Below, piece by piece: positions 1-7,652 of a stretch of DNA of 64,000 bases. Source of the stretch: an uncultured Oribacterium sp. (GTDB taxonomy: Bacteria; Bacillota; Clostridia; Lachnospirales; Lachnospiraceae); assembly GCA_946413525.1 (NCBI GenBank), contig CAMKKZ010000011.1:1-64000 (forward strand), given 5' to 3'. The translations under genes were made by a program, and so were the position numbers. Within the stretch, counting starts at the first letter, position 1, and every line of letters begins with the position of its first letter. A model generated the notes under the pieces. That model ran no database searches. It saw only the letters and a list, made by a program, of their open reading frames with translations, and had not been told where the DNA came from.

Positions 1-118
1 ACGATTAACGGAACCAGGGACATGCGCTGACGTGCCCAGAATCCCGCCATTTGGAGGAGAGGCGAAGATCCGCAAAATCCGCAGCGACTGACAGCCGTTG
101 CATCCACGCGCGCCAAAT

Positions 119-161
119 AAAAAAACAGCCCTTAAAACCATTTATGATTCTTAAGGGGCTG
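119..161 (-). terminator. Rho-independent terminator (minus orientation)
   Basis: A 10-bp inverted repeat (CAGCCCTTAA pairing with TTAAGGGGCTG, one bulge) is followed on the minus strand by a run of seven U. It would stop leftward transcription. No minus-strand gene is evident immediately to its right, so its client is unclear. Confidence 0.5.
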
Positions 162-208
162 GAATATCGCTATACATGTTAGAAGGCTTAATTAAGAAAG
201 GAAGGCTT

Positions 209-667
209 ATGAAGCAGAAAACGGTTGGTGAACTAATCAGGGAGGCACGAAATGCAGCCGGAATGACCCAGGCACAACTTGCGGAAAAAATAGACGACCT
301 CAGCGTATCGGACCTGGGAAAGGCGGAACGGAACGAGAAAAATCTTTCAAAGGAGCAGTTGAAGTCCATTGCGAAAGCCACTGGCGTGACACAAAAATCA
401 CTTCTTGAAGCGCCTTCAGGAGTAGCGGCCTCCGGCAAAAAGACTGAAAGTGGAAAGGGGAACGGAAGCAGCTCTGCCAACGCCCTGCAGCTCACCCGGA
501 CGGAAATAAAACTGGTAGAATTATACCGGGCAGCGGATTCCGATACCAGAAAGGCCGCCATTGCCCTCCTAAAAAACGAAAAGACCCAGACGCAGGACAT
601 ACTTGGCTCCATACTGGGAAATACAATCATTATGGACGCCGTATCCGGCTTCCTCTCAAAAGAATAG
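209..667 (+). CDS. XRE-family helix-turn-helix transcriptional regulator
   Basis: 152 residues. An N-terminal XRE/Cro-type helix-turn-helix spans about residues 5-60 (GELIREARNAAGMTQAQLAE start, then a recognition-helix region with SVSDLGKAER). A Gly/Ser/Lys-rich linker follows (about 72-90) and then a C-terminal helical segment of unknown role (about 93-150). The start at 209 is preferred over the in-frame ATG at 176 because AAAGGAAGG lies directly upstream of 209. It stands alone, so its target cannot be read from context; single XRE proteins of this size usually bind a short palindrome and often regulate themselves. The DNA-binding role is firm; the regulon is unknown. Confidence 0.8.
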   Translation: MKQKTVGELIREARNAAGMTQAQLAEKIDDLSVSDLGKAERNEKNLSKEQLKSIAKATGVTQKSLLEAPSGVAASGKKTESGKGNGSSSANALQLTRTEIKLVELYRAADSDTRKAAIALLKNEKTQTQDILGSILGNTIIMDAVSGFLSKE

Positions 668-796
668 CTGAAAAGCTTTCCGGCATCCGCCTGCAACCAC
701 CATTTTTGATTATACTCATGAAAGAAAATCACTCATGGGCTTATGCTCTCTCTCAGGCTTATGCTATTTCCTTATTGAGCGTCAAAACCCCAGGCC

Positions 797-856
797 ATGA
801 ATGCTCAATCAGGAACATTCATGGCCATAGCTTATCCTGGCGCCACGTCCGCCAAT
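797..856. repeat. Diverged copy of the 3' end of the ZIP transporter gene
   Basis: About 55 bp closely match 2222-2280, which holds the last codons and downstream sequence of the ZIP gene, in the same orientation. Shared words include GACGTGGCGC, TAAGCTATGG and TGTTCCTGAT. The copy forms the end of the truncated ATPase reading frame. Confidence 0.7.
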
Positions 857-1154
857 CATCCGTTTGCTTATTATCCAAACAAATCGAATTGCCTGGTTTT
901 TCGCACGGTTCCATCCCGTGCAATACCAGAGAGTTATAAAAATGTTCCAGTTGTGCCTGCAACAGTCCTTTTGCCCCTTCATCTGCCGGGGAGAGGCCTG
1001 TATGTTTGAATGTGATACGGCCTGAGAATGTCTCATCGACAAGAAACGTTTTGCCAATGCGCCTCCTCCCATATATGGCAACAAATTCGGCACGCCCGCT
1101 GTTATATAGACGGTTTAATGTCTTTACTTCGGAAGCTCTTCCAATCATAGCCAT
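819..1154 (-). pseudogene. Truncated AAA-type ATPase (ATPase/DUF234 family), N-terminal fragment
   Basis: Only 111 residues remain. The beginning is a typical archaeal-type ATPase start: IGRASEVKTLNRLYNSGRAE, then AIYGRRRIGKT, a P-loop variant characteristic of the PF01637 family. Full-length relatives have about 450-500 residues with Walker B and a C-terminal DUF234 nuclease-like domain; none of that is present. The similarity to the family appears to stop near residue 95, and the last residues are encoded by a duplicated piece of the neighbouring ZIP gene 3' end (797-856). I read it as a decayed gene joined to unrelated DNA by deletion or recombination. Confidence 0.65.
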
Positions 1155-1425
1155 TCTTTCCTTTAAGCAGTGTTAAACTTCATCATTTTCCTTTCACCGT
1201 TGATTAAATTATGTACTTGCATTATTTCTCTTCTTTAATCAGCGGTCAAGTGTATTTTCTTATTTTTACCGCTTATTAAGGGTGATATATATCAATTTGC
1301 CGACACTTCATACACAGTAGAATGGCCTGTCAAGACTGAAAAATTTACTTCGTCCGGATCTTCACTTTTTTACCCGAGAATGCAATTATTTTTGCGTTCC
1401 CGGAGGCGTTTTCAGAACTTGCCTC

Positions 1426-2058
1426 TTAAATTAATGATGCCCCCATCTCAAAGGCCTTCCTGCATTCCTGCGGAAATACGGTTTCATGACGCTGTATTTT
1501 GGATTCCGGGTCAAACATGGACCAAGGCCAGTCGGTCTTGCTGTAATCCTTAAGCTGCAGCGTATTGCCGCTGATAAGGACCTTTGTGGGTCCCACGAAG
1601 CGGCTCAGGCTCTGCTCATAATTCTGTAGAAGCTGTTGATACGCCGTATCCGGCGCATTGCTCGTCATGATCAGGAGCACCGGAATCGGACGCTCGTTGC
1701 AGCATGGGTTTTCCAGATTATAAGTCAGGTTTTGGAAAATCAGGCGCTCATACAGTGCCCGGAAGGATGCCGTCAGCTCGCTGAGATAATTCGGGGAGCC
1801 GATGATCAGTCCGTCAGATTCCCGGATCGCGTCCAGTACGGGCGCAAGGCCATCATTAACGATGCAGTGACCCTTATTCTTCTCCTTCTTGCAGCCAAAG
1901 CAGGAAACGCAGCCGGTATACCTCTCCAATCTGAAAAGATCGAATTTCCGTACAATGGCGCCCTTCGATTCGGCCCCCCTCACCGCCTCCATAATAAGGG
2001 TGTCGGTATTCCACTTCACGCGGGGACCAGCGTTCACAGCAACAATCTTCTTATTCAT
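1426..2058 (-). CDS. Flavodoxin-fold NAD(P)H-dependent oxidoreductase
   Basis: 210 residues with a flavodoxin-like fold. The N-terminal beta strand and phosphate loop read VAVNAGPRVKWNTDTL. A CVSCFGCKKEKNKGHC stretch (about residues 50-66) resembles the cysteine motif of iron-sulfur flavoproteins and related FMN reductases. DGLIIGSPNYLSELTASF (about 83-100) is the conserved FMN-contacting segment of this family. The protein probably reduces a small molecule or passes electrons using FMN; the substrate is unknown. A run of AT-rich DNA (2085-2115) lies directly upstream. The family call is good; whether an Fe-S cluster is bound is uncertain. Confidence 0.8.
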   Translation of the reverse strand: MNKKIVAVNAGPRVKWNTDTLIMEAVRGAESKGAIVRKFDLFRLERYTGCVSCFGCKKEKNKGHCIVNDGLAPVLDAIRESDGLIIGSPNYLSELTASFRALYERLIFQNLTYNLENPCCNERPIPVLLIMTSNAPDTAYQQLLQNYEQSLSRFVGPTKVLISGNTLQLKDYSKTDWPWSMFDPESKIQRHETVFPQECRKAFEMGASLI

Positions 2059-2117
2059 TCTTATTATCCTTTCTTGAAAATCTCTTCTATTAAATTAAAT
2101 AAATAAATTAAATAAAG

Positions 2118-2182
2118 TAAAGTGGTTTTGGTTCGCTTTAATTCCCGACTAAGATTTGCGGTATCACAGGCTATACGGATCC
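2118..2182. repeat. Repeat family A (REP-like palindromic unit), one copy
   Basis: A unit of about 65 bp with the pattern TGGTTTT-G--CGCTTTAATT, GCGGTATCAC and GCTATACGG. The same unit recurs at 50.9, 52.6, 56.9, 59.9, 60.9 and 63.8 kb. Confidence 0.7.
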
Positions 2183-2254
2183 GGTGGGACCTCCCGGGAG
2201 CGCGGCATATACCCAGGATATAAATGTTCCATCAGGAACACTCATTACCATAGC

Positions 2255-3034
2255 TTACCCCAGCGCCACGTCCAGCACCATCATCAGCACAAAGCCAAAG
2301 GCAAAGGCAATGGTCCCCCAGTTGGAGTGCCCACCCTCCGACATCTCCGGGATCAGCTCCTCCACGACGACATAGAACATCGCCCCCGCCGCAAATGCCA
2401 GCATATAAGGAAGGAGCGAGATAATGAGGCCGGAGGCAAGGATCGTCAGAAGGGCGGCTATCGGCTCGACCGCACCGGACAACACGCCGTACCAGAACGT
2501 CGTCCTCCTCGGCATCCCCTCGGCCATGAGGGGCATCGAGACGATCGCGCCCTCGGGAAAATTCTGGATCGCAATGCCGATTGCCAGGGCCAGGGCGCCG
2601 GCGCCGCTGACAAGCCCGTTCCCGTTAACAAGGTTTGCGTAGACGACCCCCACGGCCATCCCCTCGGGGATATTATGCAGCGTGACGGCCAGGATCAGCT
2701 TCGTGGTCCGTTTCAGGCTTAATTTCGGGCCCTCCTCCTCATTATCAAGGTGCATATGCGGCGTCAGCTCGTCCAAAAGGAGCAGAAAGCCCATACCGAT
2801 CAGGAACCCTGCCGCAGCCGGTACAAAGGACAGCTTCCCCATGTGCTCCGCTCCCTCCAGCGCCGGCTGCAGCAGGCTCCAGAAGGACGCGGCGACCATG
2901 ACCCCCGCCGCGAATCCGGTCAGCACCCGCTGGAGATTTTTTGAAATCGAATCCTTGAGAAAGAAAACCATGGCCGCCCCGGCCGATGTCCCTATAAATG
3001 GCAGCAAAATGCCCATCCAAATCTGCGCGTTCAT
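2255..3034 (-). CDS. ZIP family divalent metal transporter
   Basis: 259 residues with about eight hydrophobic segments, the normal size for bacterial ZupT-like ZIP permeases. The two signature metal-site helices are present: HNIPEGMAVG (helix 4) and NFPEGAIVSMPL (helix 5). A short acidic/His loop (HMHLDNEEEG, about 155-165) lies before helix 4, a likely metal-binding loop. ZIP proteins move Zn2+, Fe2+ or Mn2+ into the cytoplasm; the exact metal cannot be read from the sequence. It precedes no obvious partner gene. A diverged copy of its 3' end is found at 797-856. Confidence 0.88.
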   Translation of the reverse strand: MNAQIWMGILLPFIGTSAGAAMVFFLKDSISKNLQRVLTGFAAGVMVAASFWSLLQPALEGAEHMGKLSFVPAAAGFLIGMGFLLLLDELTPHMHLDNEEEGPKLSLKRTTKLILAVTLHNIPEGMAVGVVYANLVNGNGLVSGAGALALAIGIAIQNFPEGAIVSMPLMAEGMPRRTTFWYGVLSGAVEPIAALLTILASGLIISLLPYMLAFAAGAMFYVVVEELIPEMSEGGHSNWGTIAFAFGFVLMMVLDVALG

Positions 3035-3069
3035 GTATCTTTTAACTCCTTTCCTGCCCGTTTCATTCC

Positions 3070-3207
3070 GAGGTTTTGCCGCGGCACAAGGAATGCCGCG
3101 GAGAAATCCGAAAAAACACGCTTGAAGACATATTTTTTTCAGTACGTATCCCTCCGGGATACGCCAGATACGGAATTGACTGTGCCTGACGCGTAATTTA
3201 TACCTGG
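3070..3207. repeat. Repeat family F4 (multi-hairpin element), copy 1
   Basis: A diverged copy of a 137-bp element with three or four successive hairpins (GCCGCGGC.../GCCGCGG, GTATCCCTCCGGGATAC, and a closing palindrome). Better preserved copies lie at 33137-33273 and 59485-59674. Its right end overlaps the 3' end of the MarR gene and contains that gene's stop codon. Confidence 0.7.
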
Positions 3208-3674
3208 ACTTCCTTCATCCCGGAAAGCGCCCGTTTCAGCAAAATCATGAGCTGCCTGAGTTCCTCTTCCGGAAGCGGGATGCAGCCCTGCATCGCGGCA
3301 GGCACTTTCCTGGCCTGCGCCTTCAGCGCCTCGCCCTCCGTCGTCAGACTGATGAACAGCTTCCTTTCATTGTTTTCCGGACGGTTCCGTTTAATGTAAC
3401 CCGCCTTTTCCAGCCTTTTCAGAAGAGGGGCAAGCGTGCCGGATTCAAGATATACCTTTTCCCCTAGCTGCCCTTCCGTCATGCCCCCATACTCCCACAA
3501 TACCATCATACAGATATATTGGGTATACGTCAGATTCAGCTCCTTCAGAGGCTCCCTGTACAGCCTGACAAGCTCCTTGGCACAGGCATAGAGCGGGAAA
3601 CACAGTTGATTCTCCAGGCGGATCTCTTCATATGTATCCGTTTCCGTTGTAATAGTTTTTTCCATATCCGTCAT
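3198..3674 (-). CDS. MarR family regulator, OhrR-like organic peroxide sensor
   Basis: 158 residues. A winged helix-turn-helix covers about residues 45-125: LTYTQYICMMVLWEYGGMTE, then LGEKVYLESGTLAPLLKRLE and the wing with NNERKLFISLT. The N-terminal LENQLCFPLYA places a cysteine at residue 25, matching the redox-active cysteine of OhrR, which is oxidised by organic hydroperoxides and releases DNA. No ohr gene is visible next to it. The start is supported by GAGAGGGA upstream. The stop codon and last residues lie inside a family F4 repeat, so the tail may have been altered by that insertion. OhrR assignment is by similarity; the targets are unknown. Confidence 0.8.
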   Translation of the reverse strand: MTDMEKTITTETDTYEEIRLENQLCFPLYACAKELVRLYREPLKELNLTYTQYICMMVLWEYGGMTEGQLGEKVYLESGTLAPLLKRLEKAGYIKRNRPENNERKLFISLTTEGEALKAQARKVPAAMQGCIPLPEEELRQLMILLKRALSGMKEVQV

Positions 3675-3687
3675 ATAAATTTCCCTC

Positions 3688-3812
3688 TCTCATGCTTTGA
3701 CTTGATGCCGCAGACATTGAGTCCCATTTGTGTCGCTCCAGCGGCACAAATGAAGTATGAAAGGCTTGCCCTTCATACTTGCCCGTTATGCCCATGAACA
3801 TATTTTTCTTTA
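3688..3812. repeat. Repeat family F5, copy 1
   Basis: Contains CTTTGACTTGATGCCGCAGA, CATTTGTGTCG and AAGTATGAAAGG/CCTTCATACTT inverted repeats. A longer, reverse-oriented relative occupies 24912-25110. It lies directly upstream of the MarR gene. Confidence 0.55.
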
Positions 3813-3814
3813 AC

Positions 3815-3853
3815 AAAAGGCTGACGCAGATCTGTTGTTTGCGCCAGCCTTTT
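3815..3853 (-). terminator. Terminator-like hairpin downstream of ferritin-like gene
   Basis: AAAAGGCTGACGC pairs with GCGCCAGCCTTTT (one mismatch), with U-rich sequence on both sides. It is about 240 bp past the ferritin-like gene; the spacer carries a family F1 repeat. Confidence 0.5.
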
Positions 3854-3858
3854 ATTAA

Positions 3859-3968
3859 AGGAAATGCTGATTAAATTAGCATTTTATCATGATGCACACG
3901 AAAACGCAAAGGAAATTTGCCGCTGCGCGGCGCGTTTTCGGCACCGGAAACGCTTAAATCAGCTTTCC
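3859..3968. repeat. Repeat family F1 (palindromic element), copy 1
   Basis: Ends carry AGGAAATGCTGATT.../...TCAGCTTTCC inverted repeats; the core holds GATGCACACGAAAACGCAAA and a TTTGCCGCTGCGCGGCGCG hairpin. Other copies lie at 13752, 24558, 25294, 33275, 49262 and 55088. Confidence 0.8.
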
Positions 3969-4092
3969 ATTATTTATTCATAGCAGAGAGATAAAGTGCC
4001 AGACAGGAAAGGGCCGGTGAGAAAATCCAGAATACACCGCATCCTGCCCTCTCCTGTCATCAGGCAGCCTGATAAATACTGATAAATACTGA

Positions 4093-4548
4093 TCAAAGCT
4101 GCTGAAGGAGCCAGTTCTGCTTTCCAATGCACTCGATCATCTCAAGCTGCGCCTCGCCCCAATACATGTCTTCTTCCTCGTCCTGATAATATTTCTTCAG
4201 GATATCGAAAGTGGTGTAATCCGTGCGCGCCTCCTCCACAAGATCCTTGAGCCAGGCCAGGCCCTTTTTGGATACTTCCAGATCATATTTGACCCAATCC
4301 ACGGGATCCTTACACACGGGGCCTTCCTTCTTCGCTTCCAGCTTCACCTCGCCGCCAAGGTCGATGATCCGATCGATGCACTGCTGCACATAACCGCGCT
4401 CCTCCTCCGCGTGCTCGGCATACTTATCTGCCAGCTTGCTGAAACCCTCGCTGGCAAAAACGCGGGACTGGATCTGATGCCCGTCCGCCTGCTGCGCAAG
4501 ATCCGTCACAATCACCTGAAGCCCCTCAAGAATCTTTTCCTTTGACAT
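4093..4548 (-). CDS. Ferritin-like (bacterioferritin-type) four-helix protein
   Basis: 151 residues, almost all predicted helix. HAEEERGYVQQCIDRIIDLG (about residues 46-65) and a late DEEEDMYWGEAQLEMIECIG helix (about 123-142) give the repeated E-x-x-H/E carboxylate clusters of ferritin-like diiron proteins. Typical bacterioferritins and Dps proteins are 150-180 residues. Likely iron storage or detoxification in the cytoplasm; haem binding cannot be judged. A TTGATT/TATAAT promoter lies 100 bp upstream and AGGAGGAATT precedes the start. A 10-bp unit (GATAAATACT) is repeated just past the stop codon. Confidence 0.78.
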   Translation of the reverse strand: MSKEKILEGLQVIVTDLAQQADGHQIQSRVFASEGFSKLADKYAEHAEEERGYVQQCIDRIIDLGGEVKLEAKKEGPVCKDPVDWVKYDLEVSKKGLAWLKDLVEEARTDYTTFDILKKYYQDEEEDMYWGEAQLEMIECIGKQNWLLQQL

Positions 4549-4646
4549 ATTGAATTCCTCCTAAAAAGTACCCTTTACTATTCAGCCAAACCAAACAGCA
4601 GAAAAATGCATTGTTCGCTATATTATCGTGCGCAACAACACGGACT

Positions 4647-4674
4647 ATTATAATCATTTTTCAAAGATAATCAA
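4647..4674 (-). promoter_or_regulatory. Promoter of ferritin-like gene
   Basis: Minus strand TTGATT, 16-bp spacer, TATAAT, about 100 bp before the start codon in an AT-rich stretch. Confidence 0.6.
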
Positions 4675-4759
4675 GATGTAATTGTATTTTTTTCAGGCAG
4701 CTTCCCCCTGAGCTGCCTGATTTGCCGGGAAGGCGTCATAATCCAGATAAATCCGCAGG

Positions 4760-5560
4760 CTATACTGTTAAAACCTCCAAATCATCCGGAATCCACAGGT
4801 TCCCGTGATAATACTTTTTGCCTTCCTCTGTATACATCTCTTTTCTCTTTGTAAGATTCCTGTCTTCCGTATGATAAAGGAGCAGATTCTTGATCCCCAA
4901 TCTCTCTGCCAGCTCACAGGCGTCCTTTACCGTGGAATGATGCTTTTCATATGGATCGAAGATATCCGCCTGGGAATACAGGCAGAACGCCTCATGCAGC
5001 ATCCATTCACTTCCTTCAGCATATTTCTCCACGCTGGCGGTCAGCGGCTCATCCCCACAGCAGGTAAGCATCTTTCCATCGCCAATTTCCATACGAAAGC
5101 CAAATTGCTTGGCCTTTGTGGACTGAATATCAAAAAACGTAAACTTATGACCAATAATATCCAGAACCTCTCCGTCAGACACCTCGACCAGATGAAGCCT
5201 TGCATCGATAAAGGCAGATTCTTTTTTCTGAAAAAGCTTACCCGCCATATCCCTGATCAGATTCAATACTTCTCCATGAGAATAGATACAGGCATCGCCC
5301 TTATACTCTCCATGATCCATAAACTGACAGATCATCCTGACCATCCAGATGATCCCCATCAAATGATCAACATGCTTATGGGTGACAAATATATGGCGGA
5401 GATTCATCCAGTCATAACCTGCATGTTTAATCTGATGGAGAACGGCATTGCCGCCACCGCCATCCACCATAAATGTCTGTCCCTGTTCTTCTATTAAAAA
5501 ACAGGTGTTGTAGCACTCTGTAACAAGCGCGTTCCCTGTACCGAGCATTGTCAGTTTCAA
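4760..5560 (-). CDS. Metallo-beta-lactamase-fold hydrolase, RNase Z-like
   Basis: 266 residues. The N-terminus MLGTGNAL and the metal motif THKHVDHLMG (about residues 60-70, the HxHxDH signature) define the MBL fold. CCGDEPL (about 168) and LYHTEDRN (about 231) supply later metal ligands, and LLHEAFC (about 188) fits the RNase Z/arylsulfatase-like branch. It starts with TTG, preceded by GGAG eight bases upstream. It follows the two chromate transporter genes by 58 bp on the same strand and may be co-transcribed with them. Substrate unknown; it is not a standard tRNase Z because no flexible arm is evident. Confidence 0.8.
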   Translation of the reverse strand: MKLTMLGTGNALVTECYNTCFLIEEQGQTFMVDGGGGNAVLHQIKHAGYDWMNLRHIFVTHKHVDHLMGIIWMVRMICQFMDHGEYKGDACIYSHGEVLNLIRDMAGKLFQKKESAFIDARLHLVEVSDGEVLDIIGHKFTFFDIQSTKAKQFGFRMEIGDGKMLTCCGDEPLTASVEKYAEGSEWMLHEAFCLYSQADIFDPYEKHHSTVKDACELAERLGIKNLLLYHTEDRNLTKRKEMYTEEGKKYYHGNLWIPDDLEVLTV

Positions 5561-5618
5561 ATCATCATCTCCGTTTTTATGAACTCTATAGTTCAGCTAT
5601 AATTATAATCTCTAAGTT

Positions 5619-6185
5619 TTAGATCCTGCCATAGACTATGATCCCCGCGACCGCTGAAATTCCGATCAGCCCGATCGGTGACAATCCTTTTCTGATGAGC
5701 TTTGATGAAGCAAAATATATTACAGTCAAAACTACTGTCATAATAATCGCAGTCAGATCGGCAGATACATCCGAAAAGCTGCCGATACAGCGTTCAAGAA
5801 TCATGAATATGCCGGTCGCCAGAATGATCCCGATGATACAGGGCTTAACGCCTCTGAGAACCGCCTGTACATATGAATTCTTCAGAAGCTTTTTCAGAAG
5901 AATCATGAGCAAAAGAATAATGCTGAAGGAAGGCAGTACAACCGCGGCAGTCGCGATCAGCGCTCCTGCAAGTCCCCCCTGCGAGCTGCCGATATAAGTT
6001 GCCAGATTCACCATGATCGGTCCGGGCGTGCTTTCACTGACAGCAATCATATATGCAAGCATCTCATCACTGATCCATCCATAGGAAAGCACAACATCCC
6101 GGATCAGCGGGATTGCGCCGTAGGCTCCGCCAAAAGCGAAGAGCCCCACTTTCAGAAAACCGATCAGAAGATCCAGATAAATCAT
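5619..6185 (-). CDS. Chromate transporter, half-size ChrA subunit (second gene)
   Basis: 188 residues, about five to six membrane segments. KVGLFAFGGAYGAIPLI near the N-terminus and VSESTPGPIMVNLATYIG (about residues 48-65) are the conserved ChrA motifs. Short-chain CHR proteins are encoded as adjacent pairs whose products together equal one full-length ChrA. Its start ATG overlaps the stop of the upstream partner (ATGA), implying translational coupling. Family members export chromate or related anions by proton antiport; in an anaerobe the natural substrate may be another oxyanion. Confidence 0.87.
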   Translation of the reverse strand: MIYLDLLIGFLKVGLFAFGGAYGAIPLIRDVVLSYGWISDEMLAYMIAVSESTPGPIMVNLATYIGSSQGGLAGALIATAAVVLPSFSIILLLMILLKKLLKNSYVQAVLRGVKPCIIGIILATGIFMILERCIGSFSDVSADLTAIIMTVVLTVIYFASSKLIRKGLSPIGLIGISAVAGIIVYGRI

Positions 6186-6769
6186 TTCCCGGCAGCCTCC
6201 TTTCCCGCAAACTGCTTCAGGAGATATACCGAAAGGCTGACAGCCGCGGCCACCAGCATCAGCGTAATAGAGGATATCCGCAGGGCAAGGATATCAATTG
6301 CCAGCATAGCCGCGAATGCTGTAAGCATCACAGCAAGAGGAAACGGTTTTTTCTGCATTTTCCGTATCATTTTGATCGCCGCGTCCAGGATCAGGATGCC
6401 GACGGCGATCCGGATCCCCTGAAACGCGTGAGCGAACCATGGGATCTCCAGAAAGTTGGAAAGAAACATGGAAATCAGGAATATAATGCAGAAAGACGGG
6501 AGGACCATCCCAAGCGTAGCCACTGCCGCTCCCGCAAATCCTTCCTGTTTATAACCTGTAAACGTTGCGCAGTTGATGGCGATCGGCCCGGGCGTGGATT
6601 CCGCGATCACCGTGACATTCATCATTTCATCATGCGTGATCCATTTTTTCTTCTCCACACATTCGTCTTCGATCAGGGCGATCATCGCGTATCCGCCGCC
6701 AAAGGTGAAAAGCCCGATCTTCGCGAACGTCAGAAAGAGATCAGGCAGAATACTCATAGGCTTACCCAT
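6182..6769 (-). CDS. Chromate transporter, half-size ChrA subunit (first gene)
   Basis: 195 residues with about six hydrophobic segments. The motif pair FAKIGLFTFGGGYAMIALI (about residues 14-32) and VIAESTPGPIAINCATFTG (about 54-72) matches the CHR family. It begins 28 bp after the DUF134 regulator gene, with a GAGGGG ribosome binding site, so the regulator and both transporter halves form one likely operon. The two halves are paralogous but clearly diverged, as usual for heteromeric short-chain CHR pairs. Confidence 0.87.
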   Translation of the reverse strand: MGKPMSILPDLFLTFAKIGLFTFGGGYAMIALIEDECVEKKKWITHDEMMNVTVIAESTPGPIAINCATFTGYKQEGFAGAAVATLGMVLPSFCIIFLISMFLSNFLEIPWFAHAFQGIRIAVGILILDAAIKMIRKMQKKPFPLAVMLTAFAAMLAIDILALRISSITLMLVAAAVSLSVYLLKQFAGKEAAGK

Positions 6770-6797
6770 ACGCCATACCCCTCACAGATCTGCCTGT

Positions 6798-7532
6798 TTA
6801 ATCATCTCCCGCGCAGTGATGTTCACCGCATTGTTCATGACCGCAGTCACCATCGTGATGCTCATGATGATCGCAATGCGCATCCGGGTCATATTCCAGA
6901 TTTCCTTCTGCCAGCGCTTTCGCCGCCTCATCACAAGAGCCATGCGCGCCCGGATACAGTTTGATGCCGGCATCCGCCAACGCCATCCGCGCGCCCATGC
7001 CGATTCCGCCGCAGATCAGCGCGTCCGCCTTTGCGGCATTCAGGAATCCGGCCAGGGCGCCATGCCCGCTCCCGTTGGTGGAAACGATCTGTTCGCCAAC
7101 GATTTTTCCATCCTCAACGTCATAAAGCTTAAATGCTTCGGTGTGTCCGAAATGCTGGAAGATTTCCCCATTCTCATAAGTAACCGCGATTCTCATGCTT
7201 TCAGTCCCCTTCTCCCTAATGTTTTGATTGATTTCAACCGGACCGAATTCACAGCAGCCTCCCGTGATCAGAAGCCGTTTACCGTGAACCAGTGCCTGCG
7301 CTACTTTTTTCCGGGCACTTTCATAGATAGCGGTGACCGTTGTTCTGGCTACATTCATCCTGGCCGCGCAGGCCTCCTGTGTCAGTCCTTCATCGTCAAG
7401 AAGCCTTAATGCCTCATATTCATCAACTGTCATTCGGACACTTTCAGCAGACTGTACATGTACATCATCCGGTGAAAAGCTGCGGAAAAGCGGCATTTTT
7501 TCAATTCTTCGGCAGCGTGTTGGTCTTGGCAC
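6798..7532 (-). CDS. DUF134 DNA-binding domain fused to NifX/NafY-like (dinitrogenase Fe-Mo cofactor) domain
   Basis: 244 residues from a GTG start. PRPTRCRRI at the N-terminus and the helix-turn-helix GLTQEACAARMNVARTTVTA (about residues 52-71) are typical of DUF134. From about residue 113 (MRIAVTYENGEIFQHFGHTE) it has a NifX/NifB-type cofactor-binding domain with GGIGMGAR. The C-terminal 35 residues are rich in His, Cys and Asp (HCDHHEHHDGDCGH), a likely metal-binding tail. GTG at 7532 is chosen because AAGGAG lies six bases before it and homologues start at this PRP motif; the longer in-frame ORF would cross the promoter. It heads the chrA pair and is probably a metal- or redox-sensing autoregulator. 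Confidence 0.8.
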   Translation of the reverse strand: MPRPTRCRRIEKMPLFRSFSPDDVHVQSAESVRMTVDEYEALRLLDDEGLTQEACAARMNVARTTVTAIYESARKKVAQALVHGKRLLITGGCCEFGPVEINQNIREKGTESMRIAVTYENGEIFQHFGHTEAFKLYDVEDGKIVGEQIVSTNGSGHGALAGFLNAAKADALICGGIGMGARMALADAGIKLYPGAHGSCDEAAKALAEGNLEYDPDAHCDHHEHHDGDCGHEQCGEHHCAGDD

Positions 7533-7545
7533 AGAAGCTCCTTTC

Positions 7546-7557
7546 TGACATATGTCA
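7546..7557. promoter_or_regulatory. Palindromic operator 1, TGACATATGTCA
   Basis: Perfect 12-bp palindrome between the -10 box and the start codon of the DUF134 gene. A related GACAAATGTC lies 34 bp away, centre to centre (7581-7590). Confidence 0.6.
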
Positions 7558-7563
7558 GTTAAA

Positions 7564-7592
7564 ATTCTACTTCTTTTTCCGACAAATGTCAA
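7564..7592 (-). promoter_or_regulatory. Promoter of DUF134-chrA operon with overlapping operator 2
   Basis: Minus strand TTGACA, 17-bp spacer, TAGAAT: near consensus. The imperfect palindrome GACATTTGTC overlaps the -35 box and a perfect one follows the -10 box, the arrangement expected for a repressor that blocks initiation from two sites. The binding protein is probably the DUF134 product itself (inference). Confidence 0.7.
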
Positions 7593-7652
7593 TAACTAAT
7601 ATGCAATCACGATAATCATTCCGGGGAAGGAATCTTTTTCACTTCCAGGCTG

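Noticed and set aside
2-91. Short open frame entering from the left edge and ending with TGA at 89-91
   Set aside because: Twenty-nine codons with no recognisable motif and no support for frame or strand; not listed as a gene.
151-732. 193-codon minus-strand ORF
   Set aside because: Antisense to the XRE gene, which has a ribosome site and clear HTH motif; the minus-strand product looks like a shadow frame.
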